64,000 nucleotides of DNA from Bacillota bacterium (GCA_018333655.1 JAGXTJ010000055.1:1-64000); one strand, 5' to 3'. Shown: positions 1-9,292, counted from the stretch's first letter. Translations and numbers: made by a program. Notes: generated by a model from the letters alone, not told the origin.

Positions 1-262
1 CGGGTATACCAAACTCCCCCATGCACTCGTAACCGATAGCCTCAAATTCCAGGTTGCGCTGATCCACGGAGGTGATATTTGTCACTACAGGCATGATATC
101 AATTACCGGCTTGGCACAAAGGCCATCTACAGCGGTGCTCCCGATATGATGAACTTCCACCAGCAATTCTCGTAGGATATGTCTGATTTGCTCCGCCTCT
201 GTGGCATATGCTACCCTCCACAGGGGGTCATAGGGGACTACAGTTAAACGGTGAACTAGCAT
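1..262 (-). CDS. GrpB family protein (UPF0157), 3' part outside window
   Basis: The first 87 codons of a GrpB/UPF0157 protein are visible and the C-terminal half lies beyond the left edge. The start ATG (262-260) gives [15 protein letters not shown], followed by the family hallmark [19 protein letters not shown] around residues 39-57, the GSTA(V/I)xGL..KPxIDI signature of this nucleotidyltransferase-fold family. The ATG overlaps the stop codon of the upstream acetyltransferase by 7 bp, so the two are probably translationally coupled. The biochemical role of GrpB proteins is poorly defined; a nucleotidyltransferase fold is family knowledge, not shown here. Confidence 0.85.
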   Translation of the reverse strand, partial: MLVHRLTVVPYDPLWRVAYATEAEQIRHILRELLVEVHHIGSTAVDGLCAKPVIDIMPVVTNITSVDQRNLEFEAIGYECMGEFGIP

Positions 263-759
263 TTATACACCATCAGTTCCTCGTCATAATACCGGCCTTC
301 ATGTAAGAGGGCGTTAGGCTCTACGCCATAGGTCTTAAAGCCTAACGACAGGTACAGCGCTTTGGCGGGGGCGTTGTCCGCTACAACTGCTAGGTGTAAT
401 TGTTCTAGACCTGGAAGTTGCCCAGCATTTTCTAATAGTTCCCTTACCAGAGCCTTCCCTACACCTTGTCCTCGACTCTCTGGTACTACATACATCCCGA
501 AAACATTACCCTTGTGCCTGTCTTTGCTGCCTTCATTACGAACGAAAGTCACGATGCCAATTAAACTATCGACATTGTTAAAAGCACCGAGAACGAATTT
601 GTTGTCTGTAGCCCTAATCCGTGATGCTTTTTCGTCAGGCGTGAATTGCACTTCTCGCTCATAAGTCGAGCCATACGCCTCAGGGTTGGTCTTAAGCCCG
701 CGTAGCCTTACCGCAAAATACAGGTCGATATCACTTTCGCCTAATACTCTAATCCTCAT
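256..759 (-). CDS. GNAT family N-acetyltransferase
   Basis: A 167-residue single-domain acetyltransferase of the GNAT superfamily, expected to use acetyl-CoA on an unknown amine or protein N-terminus. The acetyl-CoA loop RGQGVGKAL (R/QxxGxG/A) follows the strand GMYVVPES at about residues 89-108, and a C-terminal [13 protein letters not shown] block completes motif B. I chose the ATG at 759 because GAGGAGG lies six bases upstream; two in-frame TTG codons just before it would leave no spacer. It overlaps the downstream grpB-like gene, so they form a two-gene operon. The substrate cannot be inferred. Confidence 0.85.
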   Translation of the reverse strand: MRIRVLGESDIDLYFAVRLRGLKTNPEAYGSTYEREVQFTPDEKASRIRATDNKFVLGAFNNVDSLIGIVTFVRNEGSKDRHKGNVFGMYVVPESRGQGVGKALVRELLENAGQLPGLEQLHLAVVADNAPAKALYLSLGFKTYGVEPNALLHEGRYYDEELMVYKC

Positions 760-878
760 CAACAACCTCCTCTAGGTTTTGTTCTAGACTAAGCCTAGTA
801 TACAACAATGCAGTTCATAGGTAGCACCCTATCAGACGACGAAAAGTGACACCGGTGCTAATCAAGCGCGCCCAAATA

Positions 879-887
879 TGCTATGAT
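879..887 (+). promoter_or_regulatory. Extended -10 promoter upstream of EamA gene
   Basis: TGCTATGAT matches an extended -10 element (TGn then TATGAT, one mismatch to TATAAT) about 30 bases before the EamA start. No good -35 is present, which is tolerated for extended -10 promoters. Confidence 0.4.
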
Positions 888-915
888 GGACAAAGATTGC
901 GAGAGGGGGAGAAAG

Positions 916-1827
916 ATGACGCCTAAGCTTGGCTACGCGGCTATAGCGGTCTCTTCTCTCTGCTTTGGTTTCTTGGGCTCCCTAGGCAAGTTTGGCTTTG
1001 CCTTGGGCTACACCCCCCTCACTCTCCTTACCGTGCGCTTTACATTGGCTGCGCTCATGATGTGGGCTGTCGCCCTGGTCGTGGGCCTAGGCAAGTATGC
1101 TGTGACACCTCAGCTTCAGCCGTACCTCATAGCTCAGGGTGTGGCCTACGCCGGAACCTCATTAGGATTCTTCTTGGCTTTACGGCACTTGCCGGCTGGC
1201 CTGGTGAGCATAGTTTTTTACGTCCATCCACTTGTAACTATCATCTTTGCGAGCCTGCTCTGGAAAGAACGCCTGGGGCGCTCGGTCTTGATCGCTGCCC
1301 TGCTCGCGGTGCTAGGAACTGCCCTCGTGTCTCAAGATGGCAGCACAAACTTTAGCACCGGAATGGTCGGCTTTGCTTGGGTGGCGTTCGCAGCGTTCGC
1401 TTACAGTGCCTTTACTCTGCTCGGGCAAAAATCTACACGTCAGCTAAACGCCTTGGTGGTTACTACATATTCTATCACTTACTGCGCTCTCTTCTTAATC
1501 GTTCTCAATCCACCGTTGTACATGTTTGATGGCAGCTTAACTGCTGCTATGTGGCTGATCGGGCTGTTCATTGGTCTCGTTTCCTCAGTCCTCGCCATCC
1601 TTCTCTACATTGTAGGTGTCAAGGCTATTGGCGCAGCCAAGGCCTCAATCGCCAGCGCTCTAGAACCTTTAAGTGGGGTATTTATCGCGGCGCTGTTGCT
1701 CGGTGAAGAACTCCGTCCCCTACAATGGCTCGGGGTTCTTACCGTCATTGTGGCGGTCTTTTACCTGCAGAGAGGGGCTCTCGACGACCCCCGCCATAGA
1801 GAAGTGGCACCTACCAATCGAGCATAG
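916..1827 (+). CDS. EamA/DMT family transporter
   Basis: A 303-residue integral membrane protein of the drug/metabolite transporter superfamily with two EamA repeats. About ten hydrophobic helices alternate with short loops. The first repeat ends near YVHPLVTIIFASLLWKERL and the second has the equivalent IASALEPLSGVFIAALLLGEEL, the paired P-x-x-x-x-(L/F)-x-(W/G)E-x-L pattern of EamA duplications. I start at the ATG at 916 because GAGAGGGGGAGAAAG directly precedes it; an ATG at 883 lies within the likely promoter. These proteins usually export amino acids or other small metabolites; the substrate is unknown. It stands alone, with asnB downstream on the same strand. Confidence 0.88.
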   Translation: MTPKLGYAAIAVSSLCFGFLGSLGKFGFALGYTPLTLLTVRFTLAALMMWAVALVVGLGKYAVTPQLQPYLIAQGVAYAGTSLGFFLALRHLPAGLVSIVFYVHPLVTIIFASLLWKERLGRSVLIAALLAVLGTALVSQDGSTNFSTGMVGFAWVAFAAFAYSAFTLLGQKSTRQLNALVVTTYSITYCALFLIVLNPPLYMFDGSLTAAMWLIGLFIGLVSSVLAILLYIVGVKAIGAAKASIASALEPLSGVFIAALLLGEELRPLQWLGVLTVIVAVFYLQRGALDDPRHREVAPTNRA

Positions 1828-1903
1828 ACAGATCGCCACATTTTGTGGGTAGACTAGTCCAGGAGAAATCTATACTGGGTAAAGTGCTAAGGAGGATGCT
1901 TTA

Positions 1904-3751
1904 ATGTGTGGCATAGTTGGTTTCATAGACAAGGCAGTTAGCCGAGAAGAAAAGGTTGCTCTCCTAAACGCTATGACGTCGTGTATTACACATCGCGGCC
2001 CAAATGATAGCGGTTGTTTTGTTGATGACGATGTAGCCCTCGGCTTTCGCAGATTGAGCATCATAGACCTCGCTGCAGGACACCAGCCCATGGCCAATGA
2101 AGACGAGACCGTGTGGATGACTTTTAACGGCGAAATCTACAACTATCTTGAACTACGCACTTGGCTAATTGAACGCGGCCACCGCTTTGCTACGCTGACT
2201 GATAGCGAGGTAATTATTCACCTCTATGAAGAGCTTGGCATGGAATGTACTGCTAAGTTGCGTGGCATGTTTGCCTTTGTGCTGTGGGACACCAAGACCA
2301 ACACCCTGCACGGAGCGAGAGACCGCTTTGGCATCAAGCCGTTTTACTATGCGCTACAGGGGCAACGCTTGATCTACGGTTCCGAAGCCAAGGCGATTCT
2401 TACCCACCCCAGCATAACGGCCAAGGTCAATGAACAGAGCTTGCAGCACTACTTTACTTTTCAGTTTGTACCCGACCCTGCTACCCTGTTTGAGGGCATT
2501 TACCGCTTGCCGCCGTCACACTACTTTAGCTTTACGGATGGCCACCTCGAGCTTAAACGCTACTGGCATTTAGAATTTAAGCCCGCAGATAAACCCTTAG
2601 ACTACTTTGTCGAGGGCACGCAACACATCCTAAGTGAGGCGGTGCGGATGCACATGATGAGCGACGTACCGCGAGGGGCCTTCCTCTCGGGCGGAGTTGA
2701 TTCTAGCGTGATCGTGGCCCTGCTCAAGCGTCAAGAGAACCTATCTACATATTCTGTGGGCTACAATGAGTCTAAGTACGATGAGCTTTCCGAGGCGCGC
2801 CGCACGGCCGAAGTGCTGGGAACTTCGCACAACGAAGTCAAGGTAGACGCCAAAGAATTTTGGCAGGCACTACCTAGCATTATCTGGCACATGGACGAGC
2901 CTGTTGCCGATCCTGCTGCCTGCGCCCTCTACTTTGTGGCCGAAAGGGCCAGCCGCGATATCACGGTGGTACTAAGTGGTGAGGGCGCGGATGAGGTCTT
3001 TGGAGGCTATGGCATTTACCGCGAGCCGGCGGAAGTGCGCAAGTTTGGTTTTGTTCCCAAAACACTACAAGCCCTGCTGGCCAAAGGGGCCCATTTCCTG
3101 CCGGAGGGCACTAAGGGCAAAGATTATGTCCGCCGCGCCACGACGCCCCTAGCAGAGCGTTATTTTGGAAATGCCTTGATTTTCACCGAAGAGCAAAAGG
3201 ATAAGCTCCTACCCTTTCGTTCCCACCGCTTCCTACCTACGGCGGTGACTGCACCCTATTTTGCCGAGAGCGCTCATCTGGACGAAATTTCGCAGATGCA
3301 GTATCTTGATTTTAACACTTGGCTTTCGGGCGATATCTTGGTCAAGGCCGATCGCATGACCATGGCGCATTCACTTGAGCTGCGCGTGCCATTTCTCGAT
3401 CACCATGTAGTAGAATTTGCGGCCACCATTCCCCCCCACTACAAGATTGCCGAAAACATGACTAAGTACGTCTTGCGACGCGCTGCCACCGACTGGCTGC
3501 CACAGGAGGTTGCTTACCGACCCAAACGAGGCTTTCCTGTTCCAACTCGCGAATGGATGAAGAACGAGTGGCTCGAGGATGTGCGCCGACTGCTTAGCAA
3601 CAGCTCTGCGGCACAGTACATAAACAAGGAGTACGCCCTCGCACTACTTGCGGAGCATGTTAGCGGAAAAAAAGACAACAGCAGAAGATTGTGGGCCATA
3701 ATCGTGTTTCAATTATGGTTTAGTACCTATATCGAGAGGCCTACACTCTAA
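1904..3751 (+). CDS. asnB: Asparagine synthetase (glutamine-hydrolysing)
   Basis: Makes asparagine from aspartate, ATP and glutamine in the cytosol. The 615-residue protein begins MCGIVGFID, so Cys2 becomes the N-terminal nucleophile of the class II glutaminase domain (about residues 2-200), with HRGPNDSG and the FNGEIYN glutamine-binding segment following. The synthetase domain carries the pyrophosphate loop SGGVDSS near residues 264-270, then SGEGADEVFGGY. AAGGAGG sits just upstream of the ATG. Length fits AsnB/AsnO-type enzymes of Bacillota. It follows the EamA gene after a 76-bp gap and precedes surE; no shared function is evident. Confidence 0.95.
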   Translation: MCGIVGFIDKAVSREEKVALLNAMTSCITHRGPNDSGCFVDDDVALGFRRLSIIDLAAGHQPMANEDETVWMTFNGEIYNYLELRTWLIERGHRFATLTDSEVIIHLYEELGMECTAKLRGMFAFVLWDTKTNTLHGARDRFGIKPFYYALQGQRLIYGSEAKAILTHPSITAKVNEQSLQHYFTFQFVPDPATLFEGIYRLPPSHYFSFTDGHLELKRYWHLEFKPADKPLDYFVEGTQHILSEAVRMHMMSDVPRGAFLSGGVDSSVIVALLKRQENLSTYSVGYNESKYDELSEARRTAEVLGTSHNEVKVDAKEFWQALPSIIWHMDEPVADPAACALYFVAERASRDITVVLSGEGADEVFGGYGIYREPAEVRKFGFVPKTLQALLAKGAHFLPEGTKGKDYVRRATTPLAERYFGNALIFTEEQKDKLLPFRSHRFLPTAVTAPYFAESAHLDEISQMQYLDFNTWLSGDILVKADRMTMAHSLELRVPFLDHHVVEFAATIPPHYKIAENMTKYVLRRAATDWLPQEVAYRPKRGFPVPTREWMKNEWLEDVRRLLSNSSAAQYINKEYALALLAEHVSGKKDNSRRLWAIIVFQLWFSTYIERPTL

Positions 3752-3817
3752 CTTTTATCTGCCACTACACAGATGACGCGCTTTACAGAGATAGAACAGA
3801 GAGGCAGTTGATTACGC

Positions 3818-4567
3818 TTGCATATCTTGGTGACCAATGACGATGGCATTCATGCCCCTGGCATTAGAGCTCTGGCCTCCGCCCTCCGCCAACTTGGCAC
3901 AGTTTCTGTGGTGGCGCCAGATAGGGAGCGCAGCGCGACTGGGCATGCCATAACCGTGCATCGCCCTCTACGGGCGCGTCATCTCGCGCTAGACTTTGCC
4001 GACCAAGCTTTTGCCGTCGACGGCACCCCGGCCGATTGCGTCAAGTTAGCCCTTGAAGCAGAGCTTGTCTTACGACCTGACATCGTTGTTTCCGGCATCA
4101 ACAGGGGGGCCAATTTAGGCACAGATGTACTTTACTCGGGCACAGTGTCGGCCGCTATAGAAGCGGCGATGCTCGGGTTGCCCGCCATCGCCATATCTCT
4201 AGATGACCTGCGCAATACCCACTACGAACCGGCTGCGGAATTTGCCTGTTACTTGGCCAAAACCTGGCACAATCGCGACCTACCCCCAGATACATTGCTC
4301 AACGTCAACTGGCCCAAAAACACTCCCTCCCAAGTATTTGTCACCAACCTTGGTCGGCGCAGGTACAGTAACACCTTTGACAAGAGGCAAGACCCCTTGG
4401 GCCGCGACTATTTTTGGATGTGCAATAATGTGGTAGACGACCTCACCCCCCATACCGATGTTTGGGCTGTAGCCGCAGGCCATGTCTCGGTGTCGCCCAT
4501 TCACTTTGACCTGACCAACTACCGGCTAGTGGCTGAAGTCGGCAATTGGCAACTCGCCCTCTCATGA
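3818..4567 (+). CDS. surE: 5'/3'-nucleotidase SurE
   Basis: A 249-residue divalent-metal-dependent nucleotidase that removes phosphate from nucleoside monophosphates. The N-terminal metal site TNDDGIHAPG (DD pair at residues 8-9) and the second signature SGINRGANLGTDVLYSGTV (about residues 92-110) are intact. The start codon is TTG at 3818, giving MHILVTNDDG as in SurE homologues; GAGAGG precedes it at a slightly long spacing. The last codons overlap the ATG of the next gene (ATGA), indicating coupled translation with the metallo-hydrolase. Confidence 0.95.
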   Translation: MHILVTNDDGIHAPGIRALASALRQLGTVSVVAPDRERSATGHAITVHRPLRARHLALDFADQAFAVDGTPADCVKLALEAELVLRPDIVVSGINRGANLGTDVLYSGTVSAAIEAAMLGLPAIAISLDDLRNTHYEPAAEFACYLAKTWHNRDLPPDTLLNVNWPKNTPSQVFVTNLGRRRYSNTFDKRQDPLGRDYFWMCNNVVDDLTPHTDVWAVAAGHVSVSPIHFDLTNYRLVAEVGNWQLALS

Positions 4568-5304
4568 AACTTCGTGTGCTTGGCTGCTACTCTCCCTATC
4601 CTCCCGCAGACGGGGCGGGGCCCGGCTACTTGCTAGAGACTGAATCTACTAAGGTGCTGCTTGACTGTGGTAGCGGTGTCGTCAGCCAGCTAGGTCGCGT
4701 ATGCGACTTAACGAATGGCGAGCTGTCGGCGGTTATTCTTAGCCACCTACATGCCGATCACTTTTGCGACCTACTAGTGTTACGCTATGCCCGCTTTCTA
4801 AGTATGCGCGCGGGCAAGGCAACCCCCCTAGCCGTCTATGCGCCTAGCAAACCTGATTTGGAACGCGCTTCACTACCGTTCTTAGATACATTGAGCATCT
4901 CCACGATTCAACAAGACTCGTCTCTTAGCATCAGTGAGATGAAATTTGACTTTGCCGGCACACTGCACCCCTACCCTGCCCTGGCAATTAAGGCTACGGT
5001 AGACGACCGCTCCATGGTCTACACCGGCGACACGGCTTGGCATGATGACTTGATAGACTTCTGTCGGGGAGCAGACACCTTGCTGGCCGAGGCGAGTTTT
5101 CTGGAGCAGAACAAGGGGACCAATGTGGCCTTGCATCTTAGTGCCCGTGATGCCGGTCGTTTAGCACAGATGGCAGGCGTAAAACGACTTGTTCTAACAC
5201 ATTTTCACCCCGCAGCAAGATTAGATCTGCTCCTAGCGGAGGCAGAGGCGCAGTTTGCCGGAGAGATTATTCTGGCGAGCACAGGCCTTGTCCTCGACAT
5301 ATAA
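4564..5304 (+). CDS. MBL-fold metallo-hydrolase (YhfI/RNase Z-like)
   Basis: A 246-residue metallo-beta-lactamase-fold hydrolase. The zinc motif HLHADH is at residues 61-66, a later GDTAWHDDL supplies the bridging Asp, and THFHP near residue 220 supplies the last His. Overall shape resembles B. subtilis YhfI and short RNase Z-like proteins rather than classical lactamases. Translation starts at 4564 within the surE stop codon (ATGA overlap). A strong bidirectional terminator begins inside the stop codon, so this closes the surE operon. The substrate is unknown; cyclic nucleotide or RNA processing are both possible. Confidence 0.85.
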   Translation: MKLRVLGCYSPYPPADGAGPGYLLETESTKVLLDCGSGVVSQLGRVCDLTNGELSAVILSHLHADHFCDLLVLRYARFLSMRAGKATPLAVYAPSKPDLERASLPFLDTLSISTIQQDSSLSISEMKFDFAGTLHPYPALAIKATVDDRSMVYTGDTAWHDDLIDFCRGADTLLAEASFLEQNKGTNVALHLSARDAGRLAQMAGVKRLVLTHFHPAARLDLLLAEAEAQFAGEIILASTGLVLDI

Positions 5305-5341
5305 AAGTGGCTGCCCCTTTTCTTAAGGGACAGCCACTTTT
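5303..5341. terminator. Bidirectional rho-independent terminator
   Basis: An 11-bp stem AAAAGTGGCTG / CAGCCACTTTT with an extra CCC/GGG-rich extension is flanked by A-rich and T-rich ends. It lies between two convergent genes and can serve the surE operon on the plus strand and the yibE/F-type gene on the minus strand. Confidence 0.88.
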
Positions 5342-5350
5342 CACTTTTAC

Positions 5351-6496
5351 TTAGGGCCTGTGGTGGGCCGTAGGACGCATCAACCACGCTGCGGCCAGCG
5401 CCGTGACGGGAATGGCGGCAACCAGGCCGACGCTGCCTGCTAGGGCACGCAAAACTTCACTGGCTATAGAGTCCATGTTGATAAGCCTCACGAAGGGCAC
5501 TTCGTAGGCCGTAACGAGCAAGAGCAGTGCTAGCGACCCACCAGTATAGGCGAGTATCAGGGTGTTGGCCATGGTGCCCATTACATCGCGCCCTACATTC
5601 ATGCCCGACCAAAACAACGCACGCCGCGACAGGGTAGGGTCGGCACGGCGAATTTCTGTCATCGCTGAAGAAATAGACATGCCAATATCCATGACCGCGC
5701 CTAAGGCACCGATAATGATGCTAGCCATTAACAAGGCGCGAAAATCAAAGCTAATGCCTTGCGGTATAAACATTAGCATCTGCGCTTCTTGACCAGACAA
5801 GCCAGAGGCATGCGTGGCCCCACCAACAACGATGGCTAAGGCACCGGCGACGGACACACCGCCCAAAGTACCCAAGATGGCGGCAGCGCTCTTACGGTTT
5901 ACTCCCCCCACAAGGAGAATAGTAAATATAGTTGCCATGGCCGAAACAGCGACGGAAAGTACGATGGGGCTCGCGCCCCGCAGGAGAAAAGGCACAAATA
6001 CGTAGAGGATTAATATCCCGATCACGATTAGAGACAAGAGACTTTTAAGACCCTTTTTGCCACCTAAACCTACCAGCATACCTGCAAAGAGCAGAGTTAA
6101 GGCGTAGAGCGAACGATCTCTTTCGTAGTCTGCGATGACGACTTCCTGCAGCTCGCCCTCCACAGTTTCCACGCCGACCAGCACCCTATCGCCCTCTTCG
6201 ATCACGATGTCATAGGCAGGCGTGCCAGTCAAAACATGGGTGATCTCCACAACTTGACCGCGAAACCGCCCACTAACGAGCTCTAATTCAGCCCTAAAGC
6301 TACGCAGGGGAAAGCCGAATTCATCGACGCCACCTTCTTCGGGGAGTTCTTCCAATAGTAAGACCCTCGCCCGAGCAAACTCTACTGCAGGCTCTTCCAT
6401 GGCCGGATCGAGCGGGGGCTCTACAGGCGTCTGTGCCTGCGTCGGGGTAGTCATGAACAGCAAGAGAAGTATCCCTATTAGAGACAGTATCTTCAA
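5351..6496 (-). CDS. YibE/F family membrane protein
   Basis: A 381-residue secreted-then-membrane protein of the YibE/F-like family. It starts with a signal-like helix (MKILSLIGILLLLFMTTP), has an extracytoplasmic OB-like segment with LLEELPEEG and ITHVLTGTPAYD up to about residue 125, then about seven or eight hydrophobic helices including MASIIIGALGAVMDIGMSISSAM, a conserved block of this family. The start is TTG at 6496, five bases after GAGGTG. The function is not established; homologues are widespread in Gram-positive bacteria. It shares a terminator with the convergent surE operon. Confidence 0.85.
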   Translation of the reverse strand: MKILSLIGILLLLFMTTPTQAQTPVEPPLDPAMEEPAVEFARARVLLLEELPEEGGVDEFGFPLRSFRAELELVSGRFRGQVVEITHVLTGTPAYDIVIEEGDRVLVGVETVEGELQEVVIADYERDRSLYALTLLFAGMLVGLGGKKGLKSLLSLIVIGILILYVFVPFLLRGASPIVLSVAVSAMATIFTILLVGGVNRKSAAAILGTLGGVSVAGALAIVVGGATHASGLSGQEAQMLMFIPQGISFDFRALLMASIIIGALGAVMDIGMSISSAMTEIRRADPTLSRRALFWSGMNVGRDVMGTMANTLILAYTGGSLALLLLVTAYEVPFVRLINMDSIASEVLRALAGSVGLVAAIPVTALAAAWLMRPTAHHRP

Positions 6497-6561
6497 GTCA
6501 TCACCTCATTGGTTTTTTTGCAGCTTAAGAACTACCATTAGCTTATTACGACTGGCAAGGA

Positions 6562-7740
6562 CTATGCGTTGTGACGCAAAGCCTGAGCGAAATCAGCACA
6601 AATGTCTGCTGAGTCCTCTAGCCCAACCGAAACGCGAAGCATTCCCTCGTCGATGCCGAGCCTAGCCCTAGCCAAGGAAGTGAGCCCACGATGGCTTGTC
6701 TTGGCAGGGTGAGAAATGGTCGTGGCCACGCCGGCTAAACTCGGCACAAAATCTACCATGGAGAGGGCCTTGACCAACTGCTCCGCACCATAGCTGCCGC
6801 CTTCCACCACGAAGCTGAGCATCCCCCCAAAACCAGAGAGCTGCTTTTCGGCCAGGGCATGCTGGGGGTGACCGAGCAGGCCCGGGTAGTGCACGCGCAG
6901 CACACGCGGTAGGCCCGTCAAAAGATCGGCCAAAATGTGGGCATTTTGCGTATGTTGCCGCATGCGCAGGGGCAAAGTCCCCATGCTCCGCATGACAAGC
7001 CAGGCATCAAAGGGACTTGCCGTGGCCCCAAACTGAATATGTAGCGGTTTAACTCTCTCTATGTCATCCGCACTGCCCACTACCGCCCCCAGAGTGACAT
7101 CCGAGTGTCCATTGATATACTTGGTCAAACTTTCCACCACTAAGTCAGCCCCCTGTTCAAGCGGCCGGCACAGCATCGGCGAGGCAAAGGTGTTGTCTAC
7201 GACAAGTTTCAGTTTGTAGGCCCGCTTAAGCATGGCCAACTGCGAGAAATCTACCAGTCGCATAAGGGGGTTAGAAATAGTTTCGACAAAAATGGCTTTC
7301 GTGTTAGGGCGAATGCCTGCTTCAACCTTAGCGGGCAAAGTTGCATCGATAAAGGTGGTCGAAATCCCGAACCGAGACAGCTCTCGTTCTAGTAGGGATT
7401 GTGTGCCCCCGTAGAGATCCTCGGCAGCTATGATATGATCGCCCGCACTGCAAAGTGACAGCAACGTGGCGGTAGTAGCTGCCATCCCTGAGGAAGTGAC
7501 AATACAGTCGCTACCACTTTCTAAAGCAGCTAGGGCCTGCTCTAGGGCCTGCACAGTAGGATTACCATAGCGCGAATAGATATAAGTACCCTCTGCGCCA
7601 CTAAAGGCTTGGTCGACCTCTTCTAAAGAGCTAAAGCTAAAAACAGAAGTCTGGTAAATAGGTTGCACAGTAGGAAGGGTACGCGGCATCTTAATACCCT
7701 TACCTGCCTGTATGGCTTGGCTCCACTTACTTTTTGACAA
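6562..7740 (-). CDS. Trans-sulfuration PLP enzyme (cystathionine gamma-synthase/lyase family)
   Basis: A 392-residue Cys/Met-metabolism PLP-dependent enzyme of fold type I. Recognisable blocks are QPIYQTSVFSF, the substrate loop YSRYGNPT, the PLP ring contact SSGMAATTATLL, DNTFASP, and the Schiff-base lysine in ESLTKYINGHSD. The family includes cystathionine gamma-synthase, gamma-lyase, O-acetylhomoserine sulfhydrylase and methionine gamma-lyase; the exact reaction cannot be decided by eye. I start at TTG 7740, six bases after GGGGGTG; the frame stays open to a TTG at 7794 that overlaps the upstream gene. The ribosome binding site lies inside a 9-bp hairpin. Confidence 0.9.
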   Translation of the reverse strand: MSKSKWSQAIQAGKGIKMPRTLPTVQPIYQTSVFSFSSLEEVDQAFSGAEGTYIYSRYGNPTVQALEQALAALESGSDCIVTSSGMAATTATLLSLCSAGDHIIAAEDLYGGTQSLLERELSRFGISTTFIDATLPAKVEAGIRPNTKAIFVETISNPLMRLVDFSQLAMLKRAYKLKLVVDNTFASPMLCRPLEQGADLVVESLTKYINGHSDVTLGAVVGSADDIERVKPLHIQFGATASPFDAWLVMRSMGTLPLRMRQHTQNAHILADLLTGLPRVLRVHYPGLLGHPQHALAEKQLSGFGGMLSFVVEGGSYGAEQLVKALSMVDFVPSLAGVATTISHPAKTSHRGLTSLARARLGIDEGMLRVSVGLEDSADICADFAQALRHNA

Positions 7741-7746
7741 AGATAT

Positions 7747-7772
7747 CACCCCCGAGTTAGTATTCGGGGGTG
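7747..7772 (-). promoter_or_regulatory. Hairpin enclosing the ribosome binding site of the trans-sulfuration gene
   Basis: CACCCCCGA and TCGGGGGTG form a perfect 9-bp stem with an 8-base loop. Read on the minus strand, its 3' arm is GGGGGTG, which is also the best Shine-Dalgarno for the TTG start at 7740. There is no T-run, so it is not a standard terminator; it could limit translation of the downstream gene. Confidence 0.5.
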
Positions 7773-7786
7773 AAGGCTCAAATCCT

Positions 7787-8191
7787 TTAATCAACTAGGG
7801 CTACTGCCTCGTCCATAACGCTGTCGGGCATGGCAGAGGCTAAGTCAAAGGCAAACACCCCATTGCTTTCGTCCCAATGCCCTTTGACCCTTTTCTTAAT
7901 TAAGAGGTTTTTAACCGCCCACTCGCCAATCGATGCCGCGCACACTTGAGCGCTACTTTTGTTAGTGATAAGCTTGAAGCCCGTACCACCCGTGGCTAGG
8001 GGCTTTACGACAAAGGACTCTTGACGCACGCCCATGAAAACGTAGTCTGCACCTAACTCAGCCAGCTTACGAGTGAGCGCGACATTGCACCGTACGCCTT
8101 TAGGTTTGTCTGTAAAAGTAATCTTGTAGGCCTTATCAATAGCAGCATTTCCTCTACCTTTTGGGGTCTTTTCGAACCAAACTATGTTCAT
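7787..8191 (-). CDS. Conserved-looking hypothetical protein, 134 aa
   Basis: A small soluble protein beginning MNIVWFEKTPKGRGN, with no signal peptide, membrane segment or metal motif. The start ATG at 8191 has AAGGAGG at an ideal distance; upstream codons in frame have no ribosome binding site. The composition is basic in the first half and acidic at the C-terminus (SVMDEAVALVD). I do not recognise a family. It lies between asd upstream and the trans-sulfuration gene downstream, with the downstream frame overlapping its stop, so it may belong to the same amino-acid-metabolism transcript, but that is inference only. Confidence 0.7.
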   Translation of the reverse strand: MNIVWFEKTPKGRGNAAIDKAYKITFTDKPKGVRCNVALTRKLAELGADYVFMGVRQESFVVKPLATGGTGFKLITNKSSAQVCAASIGEWAVKNLLIKKRVKGHWDESNGVFAFDLASAMPDSVMDEAVALVD

Positions 8192-8262
8192 CTTACTTCC
8201 CTCCTTGAGAGTTATTGCTACTAGTATGACCACGCTTCGCACGCCATATACCTAGTCAATTT

Positions 8263-9285
8263 TCATTTGAGAATCTCGGCAATTTGTACAGCATTTGATG
8301 CCGCACCTTTCCTAAGTTGATTGCCCACTGCCCACAAATTGAAGGCATTCGGCAGACTAAAATCTTGTCGCAAACGACCCACAAAAACGTCATCCCTATC
8401 CGGAAAATCGATTGGCATGGGGTAGACTTGATTATCGACATCGTCGAGGAGTACCACACCGGGAGACCTGCCTAGTAACTCCCTCGCCTGCGGCACAGAC
8501 AGGGGACGATGTGTCTCTACATTGATCGAAAGAGAGTGACACCACATGACAGGCACGCGGACTGTGGTCACCGTAATGGCGATCGTCTCGTTACCAAAAA
8601 TCTTCTGCGTTTCATGGACCATTTTCCACTCTTCCTTGGTGTAGCCGTGATCCGCAAACAAATCAACTTGGGGTATGACATTAAAGGCTACTTGGTAATG
8701 CTTCTTGGCGGCAGCCGTAGGTAAAATCTTGGCCGCCACACTTCTGCCCTCTGTAAAAGCTAGTACCTGTTCTTTAAGTTCTTCCACCGCTTCAATGCCT
8801 GCCCCAGACACCGCTTGGTATGTCGATACTACGACGCGCTTCAAGCCTACCGCATCGTAGAGTGGTTTTAGGGCGACGGCCATAATAATGGTCGAACAAT
8901 TCGGGTTAGCTATAATACCGCGATGACCACTAATTGCTGCGGCATTTATCTCGGGCACGATGAGCGGCACATCGTCATCAAGGCGAAACGCCGAACTATT
9001 GTCAATGACAACGGCCCCATGGGCTACCGCAGCTGGCGCGAGCGCCCTTGCCACCTCGCCCGAAGCACAGAAAAAGGCGATATCCACCCCAGCGAAGGCC
9101 TCCGCCCGGGCCTCTCTTACGGTCAGCTGCTCCCCCTGAAACTGATACTGTTTGCCAGCCGAGCGACCTGAGGCCAAAAGACTTACCTCACGTAGCGGAA
9201 AATTGCGTTCTGCCAAGACTTTAAGCAGAGTTTGGCCCACTACACCCGTGGCACCGACGATAGCAATACTTTTGGACAAAGCCAT
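8263..9285 (-). CDS. asd: Aspartate-semialdehyde dehydrogenase
   Basis: Reduces aspartyl phosphate to aspartate semialdehyde with NADPH, the branch point to lysine, diaminopimelate, threonine and methionine. The Rossmann motif IVGATGVVGQ is at the N-terminus, the catalytic cysteine is in NPNCSTIIM, and the active-site His is in RVPVMWCHSLSIN. I start at ATG 9285, five bases after AAGG; a TTG two codons later (9279) is better spaced from GGGAGG and is a real alternative. It lies 7 bp after the aldo/keto reductase and probably shares its transcript with that gene and pfkA. Confidence 0.95.
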   Translation of the reverse strand: MALSKSIAIVGATGVVGQTLLKVLAERNFPLREVSLLASGRSAGKQYQFQGEQLTVREARAEAFAGVDIAFFCASGEVARALAPAAVAHGAVVIDNSSAFRLDDDVPLIVPEINAAAISGHRGIIANPNCSTIIMAVALKPLYDAVGLKRVVVSTYQAVSGAGIEAVEELKEQVLAFTEGRSVAAKILPTAAAKKHYQVAFNVIPQVDLFADHGYTKEEWKMVHETQKIFGNETIAITVTTVRVPVMWCHSLSINVETHRPLSVPQARELLGRSPGVVLLDDVDNQVYPMPIDFPDRDDVFVGRLRQDFSLPNAFNLWAVGNQLRKGAASNAVQIAEILK

Positions 9286-9292
9286 ACCTCCC

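Noticed and set aside
7747-7772. CACCCCCGA/TCGGGGGTG hairpin as a transcription terminator
   Set aside because: No T-run follows on either strand; the ribosome binding site location suggests translational effects instead.
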